Source of the DNA: Microcoleus sp. FACHB-68
GTDB lineage: Bacteria > Cyanobacteriota > Cyanobacteriia > Cyanobacteriales > Oscillatoriaceae
Reading direction: 5' to 3'
Length of the DNA stretch: 64,000 nt
NCBI RefSeq assembly: GCF_014695715.1
Contig: NZ_JACJOT010000015.1
Coordinates: 145,043-209,042 of the forward strand
Shown: one piece after another, positions 8,546 through 17,767 of the stretch
Layout: each line of letters begins with the position of its first letter
Numbering within the stretch: the stretch's first letter is position 1
Notes under the pieces: model-generated
What the model was told of the DNA's origin: nothing
Databases searched by the model: none
Seen by the model: the letters and a program-made list of their open reading frames with translations, nothing else
Made by a program: the position numbers and the translations under genes

Positions 8546-10489
8546 TCATCCAGTCGAAGGTGACACCGAAGCATTCTGTCCTACGTCCGCTTGACTTGTT
8601 TCCAAAGCTCGGCATCTGTGCTGGGCAGAAAGTTTTAAAGCATAATCTGATAATTCATCGGGTTGTCTGCCGGCCAATAGATAAGTCAGCATTTCTCCTT
8701 TGCCTTTAATCGGAATATAACCCCGCATCTCAAACTGATAAAGATGCTGCAATCGCTCATAAGTCGCAGCACTGATCTGAATACAACCAGGGATGCCATG
8801 AGATTCCATGCGGTTCGCAATATTAACCGTGTCGCCCCACAAATCATAAATAAACTTGTTCGTGCCAATCACACCGGCAACCACCGGCCCGGTGTGAATT
8901 CCAATGCGAATCGTGAACGCTTCTCTATGCTCGGCATTAAATTTAAGGATGGCTAGCTGCATATCCAGAGCCATTTCTGCAATCGCTTGTGCGTGATCAG
9001 GTCGGTGCATCGGGAGGCCACCGACAACCATGTAAGCGTCTCCAATCGTCTTTATTTTCTCCAATCCATGCCAGACTGCCAGTTTGTCAAAGGCGGAAAA
9101 TATTTCGTTGAGCAGTTGTACCAGTTCTGTTGCCGAGATTCGCGATGCTAGTTGGGTAAAACCAACAATATCGGCAAACAAAACGGTAACTTCTGCAAAG
9201 CTATCGGCAATAATTGTTTGCTCTTGTTTCAGGCGTTCTGCGATTGGTTGGGGTAGGATATTGAGTAGCAGACGCTCTGACTTTTCCTGCTCTTTTGATA
9301 GTTGATGGAGCGCTTTTTGCAACTGTTCGGCTTGGCGAGTTCGTTCTTGTGCGAGCTGTTCAATCTGTCTCTGCCGGCTCAAAGAAGTGAGCAAATAAGT
9401 AACCGGAATATGAGTCCAAAGTAACCCAATAATGAGGACTGCCCAAGACCGCCAATGTTTTGTTTGAATTTCTCGATAAGCCGGCGTAGAAAGCAGGTAA
9501 AGTGACCATTCCCGGCCCCCAACCGTTAAGGTTCGCATTCCCACCGTCCGAGCAGTTTTGCTGATTCCATCGACTTGCAGCAAATTTTTGACAGCGGGAA
9601 ATTCCACCAATTTTTTCGTGCTGGAGTCGTAAAAAGCAAGGAATCGATTTTCTTGTCCAGACGCAAAGGGAAAAGCGTCGCTGCTATTGAGCAAACTGCC
9701 GGCTGTATCCGTTTTATCAGCAAGATAAAGATCGAGATTGCCAACACCTCGCCCCTTTAAAGCCGCTTCAAAAATTTCAGCAACTCGAAACACTCCTACT
9801 ACAAACCCTTGTAAAGATTCAGGACTGTAATTGGAAAAATTATCTTGATTATTGTAAATGGGTTGAATGACCATGAGGCTAAGTTGAGCGTCTTGTGCCG
9901 GCTGTAACTCAACTTTGCCGGTGACGACCATTTTGCCGGTATCTCGCGCCCTTTCTAGTGCCGTTCGGTAAGCCGGCTGACTTGCTAAATCAAACCCCAA
10001 TGCCCTCTCGTTGCCTTTGAGCGGTTCGAGATAATATACGGGGTAATATTCTGGGCGTTGCTGAGCTAGAACAATTTCACCGTTCGTGTTTCGTTCTACA
10101 ATTTGGAAATTAGAAAGCGTGCCGGTTTGAGTTCCTGCTTCGTAAGTTTCCCGCTGCGTGTCAGTAACTTTTGGCACCCATGCTAAAAATTGGATGCTTG
10201 TTTTGCTAGACACAGGGCGCTGAACGAACTGCTTAAAAGCAGACGGTTCAATTTTGTCAGACGCGGCAAAGAAGTCGCTCAGGTTTGGGATAATTTGCAG
10301 ATCCTCCTTGAAGTGCTGCTGTAGCGCGGCGGCAACTCCATCTGCATAACGGTTAAATTCATATTCGCGACGTTTGTCTTCCCATCTCGCGACGACGATG
10401 CACGCAAGGACAGACAGTCCCACCCCCACACAGAGTGTCAACCCTGCAGGGATATATCGAGACCAGGGCATAGGTTGTTTTTTAGGCAT
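8546..10489 (-). CDS. Membrane adenylate cyclase with CHASE domain
   Basis: A class III nucleotidyl cyclase making cAMP, 647 aa from the ATG at 10489. That start has GGAAAG upstream and is followed directly by the first membrane helix; the frame extends to 10579. Order: transmembrane helix about 11-35, periplasmic CHASE-type sensor about 60-340 (FLAWVPKVTDTQR, VGVFRV), second helix about 349-370, coiled coil about 371-425, catalytic domain about 431-615. Metal-binding Asp440 (FADIVGFT) and Asp484 (IGDAYM) are present. Lys480 (KIKTIGD) and Asp549 (YDLWGD) are the adenine-selecting pair, so the substrate should be ATP rather than GTP. The lone arrangement next to a kinase and a c-di-GMP protein suggests a sensory cluster, not an operon. 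Confidence 0.9.
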   Translation of the reverse strand: MPKKQPMPWSRYIPAGLTLCVGVGLSVLACIVVARWEDKRREYEFNRYADGVAAALQQHFKEDLQIIPNLSDFFAASDKIEPSAFKQFVQRPVSSKTSIQFLAWVPKVTDTQRETYEAGTQTGTLSNFQIVERNTNGEIVLAQQRPEYYPVYYLEPLKGNERALGFDLASQPAYRTALERARDTGKMVVTGKVELQPAQDAQLSLMVIQPIYNNQDNFSNYSPESLQGFVVGVFRVAEIFEAALKGRGVGNLDLYLADKTDTAGSLLNSSDAFPFASGQENRFLAFYDSSTKKLVEFPAVKNLLQVDGISKTARTVGMRTLTVGGREWSLYLLSTPAYREIQTKHWRSWAVLIIGLLWTHIPVTYLLTSLSRQRQIEQLAQERTRQAEQLQKALHQLSKEQEKSERLLLNILPQPIAERLKQEQTIIADSFAEVTVLFADIVGFTQLASRISATELVQLLNEIFSAFDKLAVWHGLEKIKTIGDAYMVVGGLPMHRPDHAQAIAEMALDMQLAILKFNAEHREAFTIRIGIHTGPVVAGVIGTNKFIYDLWGDTVNIANRMESHGIPGCIQISAATYERLQHLYQFEMRGYIPIKGKGEMLTYLLAGRQPDELSDYALKLSAQHRCRALETSQADVGQNASVSPSTG

Positions 10490-10991
10490 ACTTGCATCTT
10501 TCCGACCGAGGTAAGGAAGGCACCCCACTGAGTTTGAGTGAACGCAACGGCTTAAGTCATGCTTTTTGCGACTTAACAACTCTTTAAAGAAACGAACAAA
10601 CCTCTAGCACTCGTGATAATACTGATCTACCACATAATAAGAGAGAGTCGAGCTGATTCATCGTAACTTTACATACAAACGCTTTTTATTGCTTTGCTGA
10701 CAAAGATTTTCACCTCACCTGCTTTAGATTGCCCCAATTCCGTCCTCATCTATCACTGAGAACACTGGACTCAGACAATCTTGGGAAATGGGATTAATAT
10801 GGGCATTGGCTTACTTCAGCTTCAGAAATTACACTAATAAATCGTTACCTTTATAGATGTTTGTATTCTTTTGATTTATAATATTAAAATAATCTTTATT
10901 TTTTGTGTTTAGCTAGCGAATTGTGAGTTGATATGAGATGAGCGACTCTTCTCGGAGTCAGAACTCAAGTTTGTTTAGGATATCTTTGAAA
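10490..10991. other. Divergent intergenic region, cyclase / TerB-like gene
   Basis: About 500 bp of AT-rich DNA between divergent genes, so it should carry both promoters. TATAAT occurs at 10877-10882 facing the TerB-like gene, but no matching -35 box at normal spacing was found. No repeats or palindromes stood out. Confidence 0.35.
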
Positions 10992-11462
10992 ATGTCAGAG
11001 CAACAGCAAAGTGACGAAAACTTACTTTCTCAAGGCGAACCGAAGAAGCCGTTAATATTTAATTCGCTGAGCCGTGCCGAAGCCTTTGCGGCAATTGCAT
11101 TAGCGGCAATTGCTTCAGATGGTTACTTTACTAATACAGAAACCCGAACGATTTTTCTTGTGCTATCGCGCATGAAACTTTTTGAAGGCTATTCAGAACT
11201 TCAAATTAAAAGCGTCCTTGATAATCTGCTTCAATTTCTAAAACAGCATGGAACTGAGGCATTTGTTAACTCGGCTAAGGAATTTCTTTCTCCTGAACTT
11301 CAAGCGACAGCCTTTGCTGTCTCTGTTGATTTAGTTTTGTCAGATGGCGTTTTACATAAAAAAGAAGAAAAGTTTTTAGCCGATCTTCAGCACGTTTTAG
11401 GGGTTTCTGATGAAACTGCCGATCAACTGATTCACGCAATGCTTATTAAAAATAGAGGTTAG
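10992..11462 (+). CDS. TerB-like protein
   Basis: A 156-residue acidic helical protein of the TerB/tellurite-resistance fold, a domain found in many stress-related proteins (metal-binding is known for TerB itself; the role here is unknown). Two related helical halves each carry the family acidic turn: AIASDGYFTNTE near residue 50 and LVLSDGVLHKKEE near residue 120. The ATG at 10992 is preceded by AGGA at about 10 nt. An in-frame ATG at 10938 would add 18 Ser/Arg-rich residues and cannot be excluded. No ter operon partners are nearby, so tellurite resistance should not be assumed. The downstream gene is 250 bp away and probably separate. Confidence 0.7.
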   Translation: MSEQQQSDENLLSQGEPKKPLIFNSLSRAEAFAAIALAAIASDGYFTNTETRTIFLVLSRMKLFEGYSELQIKSVLDNLLQFLKQHGTEAFVNSAKEFLSPELQATAFAVSVDLVLSDGVLHKKEEKFLADLQHVLGVSDETADQLIHAMLIKNRG

Positions 11463-11714
11463 AAAAACTGCTGTGTTATAAAGTGCCGACTATTTGTGAG
11501 CTAGAACAACTCGCAACCTTATTTCAGTAAACTTACTGATTATGATCGACATCACTAAAAGGAAAAATCTTTATCACATTTGATGTGTGCCGGCATCACC
11601 TGATTGGCTAAAAGTTGTCACAACCTCACACCGATCACCATCACCCTTTTTATAATTATTTAGTGAGATATTAAAAGGATAAGCAATAAATTGATCGAAC
11701 TGGGGGGAACAAAG

Positions 11715-11963
11715 ATGGCAGTTAATTCTAGTTTTCTGTACGCCCGCAGTCGCTATTATGGCGAAGTCAAACCGGAAAATTTAGTTTTTAATGCAAACTT
11801 GCAAGAATTCGCTCAGCGCGTCAGCATCATCAGCTGCTTAACGACTGGGGGAAAACTCTCTGTAGAAGAAGCTTACACAGATATTGAAAAGCTTTGGCAA
11901 CAACTAGAAAGCAGTAAACAGCAATTGGGAGTGGGTGAGCATCCTTTCCAAATAGAAGAATAA
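11715..11963 (+). CDS. DUF7219 family small protein
   Basis: An 82-residue soluble protein of a small family widespread in cyanobacteria and of unknown function. The family core is clear: FLYARSRYYGE, PENLVFNANLQEFAQRV, then a cysteine-containing turn and a C-terminal helix ending in LWQQLESSKQQLG. The ATG at 11715 is preceded by a strong purine run (GGGGGGAACAAAG). The frame also opens upstream with TTG at 11691, less likely. It stands alone and is followed by a strong hairpin terminator at 12080-12110. Confidence 0.75.
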   Translation: MAVNSSFLYARSRYYGEVKPENLVFNANLQEFAQRVSIISCLTTGGKLSVEEAYTDIEKLWQQLESSKQQLGVGEHPFQIEE

Positions 11964-12079
11964 AAAATCATCCCCTTTTGGTTTTGAAAATCTCTTCAAA
12001 AACTCATTTTCAGCCGGCATCTACTAAAAAATCAGATTAAATCGCACCTACATTACCTTCTATCCTCGTATTAACTATC

Positions 12080-12110
12080 AGGGTTCAGTTGTTTGTGGTA
12101 ACTGAACCCT
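12080..12110 (+). terminator. Hairpin terminator after the DUF7219 gene
   Basis: A perfect 11-bp inverted repeat, AGGGTTCAGTT / AACTGAACCCT, with a 9-nt loop, followed by AAATTTTA. It lies 117 bp after the DUF7219 stop and before the Uma2 gene. The rest of the 332-bp gap (11964-12295) holds nothing else recognised. Confidence 0.7.
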
Positions 12111-12295
12111 AAATTTTATAGATCATGCTGCTCGCTTCAGCTTAACTCAACTTCACAGAAAGAAATCGTGCCGGTGAACCTTAAAGCGTTTCTAGTGCTT
12201 GCTACTAAATCCCAGTATAATGGCAGAAATTAAGGCACGTTTTGAGTTATCGGAAAATTCGTTAGCGGGTTCTTTATTAATTTTAGCAACTGCCC

Positions 12296-12901
12296 ATGAC
12301 TTATACTTCGCAAAAACTTCTAACCTTTGAAACATTTATTGCTCAATATAGTGATAACCCCCGCTACGAACTCGCTGACGGAGAATTAGTTGATATGGAA
12401 CCTACGGGACCCCACGAAACCGTCAGTGGTAAACTAGCAACTCAAATCGGCATTGCCATTGCTACAGAAAAACTCCCCTGGTTCATTCCACGCACTTGTT
12501 TAATCCGTCCCTTTGCAGAGGCAGCAACTGCCCGCCGGCCTGATATTGTGGTGTTAGATGAAACCGTTCTCGGTAGCGAACCTTTATGGGAAAGAGAACC
12601 TGTAATTACGCTAGGACGCTCAATTAAATTGGTGGTGGAAGTTGTTAGTACCAACTGGGAAACAGATTACGCGCGAAAAGTTGAAGAATATGCCCTTTTA
12701 GGCATTTCTGAGTATTGGATTGTTGATTATCGCGGCTTGGGGGGTGTGGCTTTTATTGGTAAACCCAAACAACCAACTGTCACGGTTTGTCAACTAATTG
12801 ACGAAGATTACACCCAGCAACAATTTCGCCTGAGCCAACCGATTATTTCGCCTTTGTTAAAAAGCTTGCAACTTCGCCTTGATGATATCCTTCCCCGTTA
12901 G
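12296..12901 (+). CDS. Uma2 family protein (DUF820, PD-(D/E)XK-like)
   Basis: A 201-residue member of the Uma2/DUF820 family, found in dozens of copies in many cyanobacterial genomes and with a restriction-endonuclease-like fold; biological role unknown. Family landmarks are NPRYELADGELVDMEP near residue 20-35, ARRPDIVVLDE near 77-87 (the PD of the putative active site), and KLVVEVVSTNWETDYARKVEEYALLGISEYWIVD at about 116-150, with the second acidic residue in VVEV and Lys in ARK. These motif residues are all present, so the fold and potential active site look intact. It is monocistronic, with a shared terminator downstream. Confidence 0.85.
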   Translation: MTYTSQKLLTFETFIAQYSDNPRYELADGELVDMEPTGPHETVSGKLATQIGIAIATEKLPWFIPRTCLIRPFAEAATARRPDIVVLDETVLGSEPLWEREPVITLGRSIKLVVEVVSTNWETDYARKVEEYALLGISEYWIVDYRGLGGVAFIGKPKQPTVTVCQLIDEDYTQQQFRLSQPIISPLLKSLQLRLDDILPR

Positions 12902-13070
12902 GATATGGTTGGGCAGCAATTTTAGAGTTTGCTTTGATGAATACATTGTTGAATAAGGAGAGTTTACTCAATTGAGCTTGTGAGCTGGCAGTAGCGATCA
13001 TCAAAAGCAACTCAAATTTAGAAGGATACCCATTGATAGTTGCAAAACTTAAAACATAGGGGTTATTGTT

Positions 13071-13104
13071 GATCTGTCTTAAAAGTAGAATTCCAAGACA
13101 GATC
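13071..13104. terminator. Bidirectional hairpin between convergent genes
   Basis: A perfect 10-bp inverted repeat, GATCTGTCTT / AAGACAGATC, with a 14-nt loop. It lies between the Uma2 gene (plus) and the small secreted protein gene (minus), which converge here. Confidence 0.6.
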
Positions 13105-13157
13105 TATTAGTTTGGGTAAGCTAGGTAAAAATTTTTCAGCCTACCAACTTAGCTTCT

Positions 13158-13424
13158 CTACTTGTTATAAACGCACTTATTGGCATCCAGATGTGCCCAA
13201 ACGTGGTTTGCGCCTCGTGCAGATGGGGGTAAATCTCCGGTCTTTAGCAAGTCGTTGTAACGACCACGACAATATTGATTCGCACCATCTTGACCGAGAT
13301 CATGAAGCCAAACATCCGATGCTGGATCGAAGGGATGCTCATGCGGCTCCCAAGCGAAAGCGGGACAAGTGCTTCCTACTACACCCAATAAAATAACTGC
13401 GCCAACGGAAAGAAGATTTTTCAC
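13158..13424 (-). CDS. Small secreted protein, unknown
   Basis: An 88-residue precursor with a clear signal peptide: Lys at positions 2-3, a hydrophobic core LLSVGAVILLGVVG, and a cleavage site predicted after CPAFA near residue 24. The mature part of about 64 residues begins WEPHEHPFDP, is rich in His, Asp and Trp, and has two cysteines (CRG, KCV) that could form a disulfide. The start is GTG at 13424 with AGGAG about 9 nt upstream. I do not recognise the family. A longer plus-strand frame (13112-13396) overlaps it but lacks coding character. Periplasmic or extracellular location is inferred from the signal peptide. Confidence 0.7.
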   Translation of the reverse strand: MKNLLSVGAVILLGVVGSTCPAFAWEPHEHPFDPASDVWLHDLGQDGANQYCRGRYNDLLKTGDLPPSARGANHVWAHLDANKCVYNK

Positions 13425-13662
13425 GAGTCAATTCTCCTAAGTTGATTGGTATTAACGGATTGTTCTCTATTTGTATTGGGAAGTAGAATCTAAATTTATG
13501 CACTTCACCTAACAAATTTTTTACTCACTGCGGATTTTATGGGTTAATGAGTCTTCACAGGTTGGGTTGAGCTAAGGAACCCTCCCCACAAAACTAAAAC
13601 CGTACCCACCCACATCAGAAGTGTTGTAGAGTGCAAACATCTACAAACCGGCAACCGAGGCC

Positions 13663-15261
13663 ATGAATCGCGCAAATCTTACAGAAAATCCCTACTCCTC
13701 AACCCGGCAAGTCATCCTGGGAAAACGGGGTGCAGTGGCAACCAGCCAACCCCTCGCCACCCTCGCCGGCATGGAAATGTTGTGGGCGGGGGGAAATGCC
13801 GTGGATGCTGCAATTGCAATGGCAGTCGCGCTAACCGTTGTTGAACCCACCTCAAACGGCATCGGTTCAGACGCTTTTGCCCTCGTTTGGGATGGCAAGT
13901 TGCACGGCTTAAATGGTTCCGGCAAAAGCTGCCAGAACTTGACAGCGGAATATTTTTCTGGGGTAGATAAAATGCCGACCTATGGCTGGCTGCCGGTGAC
14001 GGTTCCGGGTGCGGTTTCTGCGTGGCGTACGGTGTGGGAACGTTGGGGCCGGCTGCCATTTGAGCAATTATTTGCGCCGGCAATTCGCTACGCAGAGGAA
14101 GGCTTTCCCGTCTCGCCGGTGACATCCCTGGCTTGGAAACGTGCAGAAGCAAGTTATTTATCTCAAACCGGCCCAGAGTTTCAGGCGTTTAAAGCAGTAT
14201 TTTTTAACAATAACCGCGCACCGGCAGCCGGGGAAATTTGGGCCAGTCCTGCCCATGCTGCAACCTTACGCGAGATCGCAACCACCGGCGGTGAAAGTTT
14301 TTATACAGGCCGGCTGGCTGAGGAAATGGCTAATTTTGCCGCTGAAACCGGCGGTTTTCTAACCTTAGCTGACCTCGCCGCCCATCAAGCTGATTGGGTA
14401 ACGCCAATTTCAACAGACTATCGCGGTTTGAGCGTTTGGGAAATGCCACCAAACACCCAAGGATTAGCCACATTAATTGCACTAAATATTTTAGAAGGTT
14501 TTGACTTAGGGAAATATCCCCGCGAGTCGGCTGAAAGCTACCACCGGCAGATCGAGGCGATGAAACTTGCCTTTGCCGATGTTCACCGCTACACCGCCGA
14601 TCCCAGATTTATGGAGATGCCGGTGGATCGACTTTTAGATAAAACTTATGCAGCACAACGCCGGCAACTGATTGGAGAAACCGCTATTCCCTTAGCTGAA
14701 CCGGGTTTACCCAAAGGCGGAACCGTTTATCTCGCTGCCGCCGATGGGGAATTGATGGTTTCGTTTATCCAATCCAACTTTACAGGATTTGGCAGTGGTG
14801 TCCTGATTCCCGACACCGGCATCGCCTTGCATAACCGGGGAATTGGGTTCACGTTAGAAGCCGGTCATCCCAACCAATATGCGCCGGCAAAGCGTCCTTT
14901 TCATACAATTATTCCCGGTTTTCTCACCCAAGATGGGGTGCCGGTAGGCCCATTTGGCGTGATGGGAGGGCCAATGCAGCCCCAAGGACATTTGCAAGCA
15001 GTCGTAAATTTGGTCGATTACGGCATGAATCCGCAAGCCGCCCTTGATGCTCCACGCTGGCATTTTGTCAAGGATAATCACGTATTTTTAGAACCGACTG
15101 CCGGTGTTCAATTAGCAAAAGAATTAAGTGAACATGGTCACAATATTCAAGTGAATTCAGAATCAGGTTTATTTGGTCGCGGCCAGATCATTTTACGAAA
15201 AAATAATATCTTGATCGCCGCATCAGAACCCCGTGCCGATGGATTAGCACTCGCTTGGTAA
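13663..15261 (+). CDS. Gamma-glutamyltransferase family protein (YwrD-like)
   Basis: A 532-residue N-terminal-nucleophile hydrolase of the gamma-glutamyltranspeptidase family, which transfers or hydrolyses the gamma-glutamyl group of glutathione and related compounds. The N-terminal large-subunit region has GGNAVDAAIAMAVALTVVEP at about 43-62. The autocleavage site is in PKGGTVYLAAADG near residue 350, where the Thr would become the nucleophile. The small-subunit region follows with NRGIGFTLEAGHPN, KRPFHTIIPGF and GPMQPQGHLQ. No signal peptide is seen, so this resembles the cytoplasmic YwrD-like branch rather than periplasmic Ggt. Some relatives of this group are cephalosporin acylases, so the substrate is open. 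It is monocistronic and dense in GCCGG words. Confidence 0.85.
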   Translation: MNRANLTENPYSSTRQVILGKRGAVATSQPLATLAGMEMLWAGGNAVDAAIAMAVALTVVEPTSNGIGSDAFALVWDGKLHGLNGSGKSCQNLTAEYFSGVDKMPTYGWLPVTVPGAVSAWRTVWERWGRLPFEQLFAPAIRYAEEGFPVSPVTSLAWKRAEASYLSQTGPEFQAFKAVFFNNNRAPAAGEIWASPAHAATLREIATTGGESFYTGRLAEEMANFAAETGGFLTLADLAAHQADWVTPISTDYRGLSVWEMPPNTQGLATLIALNILEGFDLGKYPRESAESYHRQIEAMKLAFADVHRYTADPRFMEMPVDRLLDKTYAAQRRQLIGETAIPLAEPGLPKGGTVYLAAADGELMVSFIQSNFTGFGSGVLIPDTGIALHNRGIGFTLEAGHPNQYAPAKRPFHTIIPGFLTQDGVPVGPFGVMGGPMQPQGHLQAVVNLVDYGMNPQAALDAPRWHFVKDNHVFLEPTAGVQLAKELSEHGHNIQVNSESGLFGRGQIILRKNNILIAASEPRADGLALAW

Positions 15262-15322
15262 GAAATATCAAGTAGGGTGCGTGAGTCACGATTTAGTATT
15301 AGTTCAGCTAATAACAATGAAT

Positions 15323-16830
15323 TCATGCCTGTCTTGAGCGCCCTAACTGTTGTAGAATAGTTTTTCTTAATTCCTGGGCTTGTTGAAGGTTGGGATTAAT
15401 TTGCAGCGCCTTCTCCACAGACTCAAGTGCTTCTTTATTTCGTCCCTGCAAATGTAGGGTAATACCTCGGCTAGTCCAAGCATTAGCATGATCAGGCTGG
15501 AATTGAATTGTTTTGTCAAAAGAGGCAAGGGCATCTTCGTAGCGTTTCAATTCACCTAGCGCAACGCCTCTGCCATACCAAGCATTAGCTAAATCAGGCT
15601 GAAATTGAATAACCTTGTCATAAGAAGCAAGGGCATCTTCGTAGCGTTTCAACTCACCTAGTACAATGCCTCGGTTATACCAAGCACTAGCATCCTCAGG
15701 CTTAATTTGAATAGCTTTGTCATAAGAAGCAAGCGCATCTTCATAACGTTTCAACTCACCTAGCACAATGCCTCGGTTATACCAAGCTACAGCATAGTCC
15801 GGCTTAATTTGAATAGCTTTGTCAAAAGAAGCAAGCGCATCTTCATAACGTTTCAACTCACCTAGCGCTGTACCTCTGCCATACCAAGCATTAGCTAAAT
15901 CAGGCTGAAATTGAATCGCCTTGTTAAAAGAAGCAACCGCATCTTCGTAGCGCTTCAACTCACCTAGCGCAACGCCTTGCTCAAACCAAGCATTAGCATG
16001 ATCAGGCTGAAATTGAATCGCCTTGTTAAAAGAAGCAACCGCATCTTCGTAGCGTTTCAACTCACCTAGCACAAAGCCTTTGCCATACCAAGCATTAGCT
16101 AAATCAGGCTGAAATTGAATTGCTTTGTCATAAGAAGCAACCGCTTCTTCGTAGCGCTTCAAATCACCCAGCGCAACGCCTCTGCCATACCAAGCATTAG
16201 CTAAATCAGGCTGAAATTGAATTGCCTTGTCATAAGAAGCAAGGGCTTCTTCGTAGCGTTTCAACTCACCTAACCCATTGCCTCGGCTATACCAAGCTAC
16301 AGCATAGTCCGGCTTAATTAAAATTACCTGATCAAAAGAAGCAACCGCTTCTTCGTAGCGTTTTAACTGACTTAACACATTGCCTCGGTTAAGCCAAGCC
16401 TCAGCCAAATCAGGCTTAAATTGAATCGCCTTGTCATAAGAAGCAACTGCATCTTCGTAGCGTTTCAGCTTCCTTAGCGCAGCACCTCGGTTGTTCCAAG
16501 CCGCAGCCAAATCAGGCTTAAATTGAATAGCTTTGTCATAAGAAGCAACTGCATCTTCGTAGCGGTTTAACTGACTTAACGCATTGCCTCGGTTGTTCCA
16601 AGCATAAGCATCATCAGGTCGAAATTGAATTGCTTTATCAAAAGAAACCACCGCATCTTCGTAACGTTTCAGCGCCCCTAGCACAATGCCTCGGCTATCC
16701 CAAGCCTCAACATAGTCAGGCTGAATTTGAATTGCCTTGTCGTAAGCACTAAGCGCTTCTTCATACCGTTGATAGTTAGACAAATTATTGCCGATCTTCA
16801 ACCAGTCTCTGGCGCTTCGTGTAGTCTCAA
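15323..16830. repeat. 102-bp tandem repeats encoding TPRs
   Basis: The coding DNA of the TPR lipoprotein consists of 14 units of 102 bp. Several adjacent units in the 15.5-16.4 kb part differ at only a few positions, for example the recurring word for LGELKRYEDA. Older units toward the gene's 5' end (right side) diverge more, suggesting growth from the C-terminal or central part. Confidence 0.8.
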
Positions 16831-17134
16831 CATCATCGGCAGAAGGCTGATTAAGATTTGCTCGATAGGTATTAATGGGAATCGCCCAATTAATATTGGT
16901 AGCCTCTTCTCCTACTCTCTCAAAGTTAGTACCGGCTGCAAACTGCGATTTTTGTGATATTTGCTCGTCTGTGATGGCCATAAATGTAGCTATTTCCGTT
17001 CTCACAGATCCGTGAACTGCTACTACCTTATCCAATCGCTTGCAGACACCGGCAAATGATTTTTCTCCAAGACTACAGCCGATGAGAGATAAGGTAAAAA
17101 TGCTGGAAACAAGCAACAATTTCCGCAATTTCAT
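15323..17134 (-). CDS. TPR-repeat lipoprotein, 14 near-identical TPRs
   Basis: A 603-residue lipoprotein. The N-terminus is a type II signal peptide with lipobox LIGC (Cys20), so it should be lipid-anchored outside the cytoplasmic membrane. After a linker of about 85 residues come 14 consecutive 34-residue tetratricopeptide repeats (about 105-580) of the form AWYxRGxxLGELKRYEDALASYDKAIQ. The repeats are very alike in DNA as well as protein (102-bp units), which points to recent expansion or gene conversion. TPR arrays bind partner proteins; the partner is unknown. Short C-terminal tail QELRKTILQQLGRSRQA. Because the repeats are so alike, copy number may vary between strains and the assembly could have collapsed or expanded here. 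Confidence 0.85.
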   Translation of the reverse strand: MKLRKLLLVSSIFTLSLIGCSLGEKSFAGVCKRLDKVVAVHGSVRTEIATFMAITDEQISQKSQFAAGTNFERVGEEATNINWAIPINTYRANLNQPSADDVETTRSARDWLKIGNNLSNYQRYEEALSAYDKAIQIQPDYVEAWDSRGIVLGALKRYEDAVVSFDKAIQFRPDDAYAWNNRGNALSQLNRYEDAVASYDKAIQFKPDLAAAWNNRGAALRKLKRYEDAVASYDKAIQFKPDLAEAWLNRGNVLSQLKRYEEAVASFDQVILIKPDYAVAWYSRGNGLGELKRYEEALASYDKAIQFQPDLANAWYGRGVALGDLKRYEEAVASYDKAIQFQPDLANAWYGKGFVLGELKRYEDAVASFNKAIQFQPDHANAWFEQGVALGELKRYEDAVASFNKAIQFQPDLANAWYGRGTALGELKRYEDALASFDKAIQIKPDYAVAWYNRGIVLGELKRYEDALASYDKAIQIKPEDASAWYNRGIVLGELKRYEDALASYDKVIQFQPDLANAWYGRGVALGELKRYEDALASFDKTIQFQPDHANAWTSRGITLHLQGRNKEALESVEKALQINPNLQQAQELRKTILQQLGRSRQA

Positions 17135-17767
17135 AGTGCGCCCAAAGAATTTAAGGATTAAGGCTGAGCTGAACCTTTGATATATCTTTCTGACTCAGTG
17201 TACGCACTAACCCTTTCAAGGTTATCTCAACTTTCTAGGCGTCATTGATGACAATTTTATGCAAATTCTTGACATGAGAGTGCGTGTTGAACTGTAATCC
17301 ATTGGTTGGTAAACGGTTAACCAGAGGGTACACTTCGTTAATCTACTCTACAGATTTTGAAATATTTTAAATTATAACAACTTTATATTTTTTTCTTAAA
17401 TATTTTGTGAATCTTAATACATTTATCTTGGATAAAATTCAGTTACGCTCTGCTATTGCCACCTTATTTGTAAAGCTGAAAAAATGAGATTTTTTTGTAA
17501 ACGACCGCTAAGAAACACACTTGGCAATTTAAACTGCGCTCTCATCGAGTTTAATGGCTTCCACAAAAGTGCATAAATTTATGGTCAAACAACCGAACTT
17601 AGCAGCAAAGGAAACTGGGCGCGTGCGGCGCAACCATCGGGGTTGCAAACTGGCTGGATTGTTTAGCCGGTACTGCGTAGAATCATGTTGCCCTTGATTG
17701 CGGTAAACCTGAAGAACTTAGCACCACAACCGCCCACGCGGCTTCACAATGTTTAAAAAATCACACC
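17135..17767. other. Divergent intergenic region with possible long leader
   Basis: A 633-bp gap between the TPR lipoprotein and the AGCS symporter genes. It includes a candidate plus-strand promoter at 17269-17298. The last 200 bp before the symporter is much more GC-rich than the AT-rich middle (17340-17480) and contains the short inverted repeat GCAACC / GGTTGC around 17629-17645. A known riboswitch could not be matched. Confidence 0.35.
17269..17298 (+). promoter_or_regulatory. Candidate sigma70-type promoter
   Basis: TTGACA at 17269-17274 and TGTAAT at 17293-17298, spaced 18 bp. If used, transcription would start near 17305 and leave a leader of about 460 nt before the symporter start at 17768. 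Inference from motif match only. Confidence 0.35.

Noticed and set aside
13712..14152. 146-codon minus-strand ORF within the gamma-glutamyltransferase gene
   Set aside because: Shadow of a well-supported gene; composition is Pro/Arg/Ser-rich without a domain.
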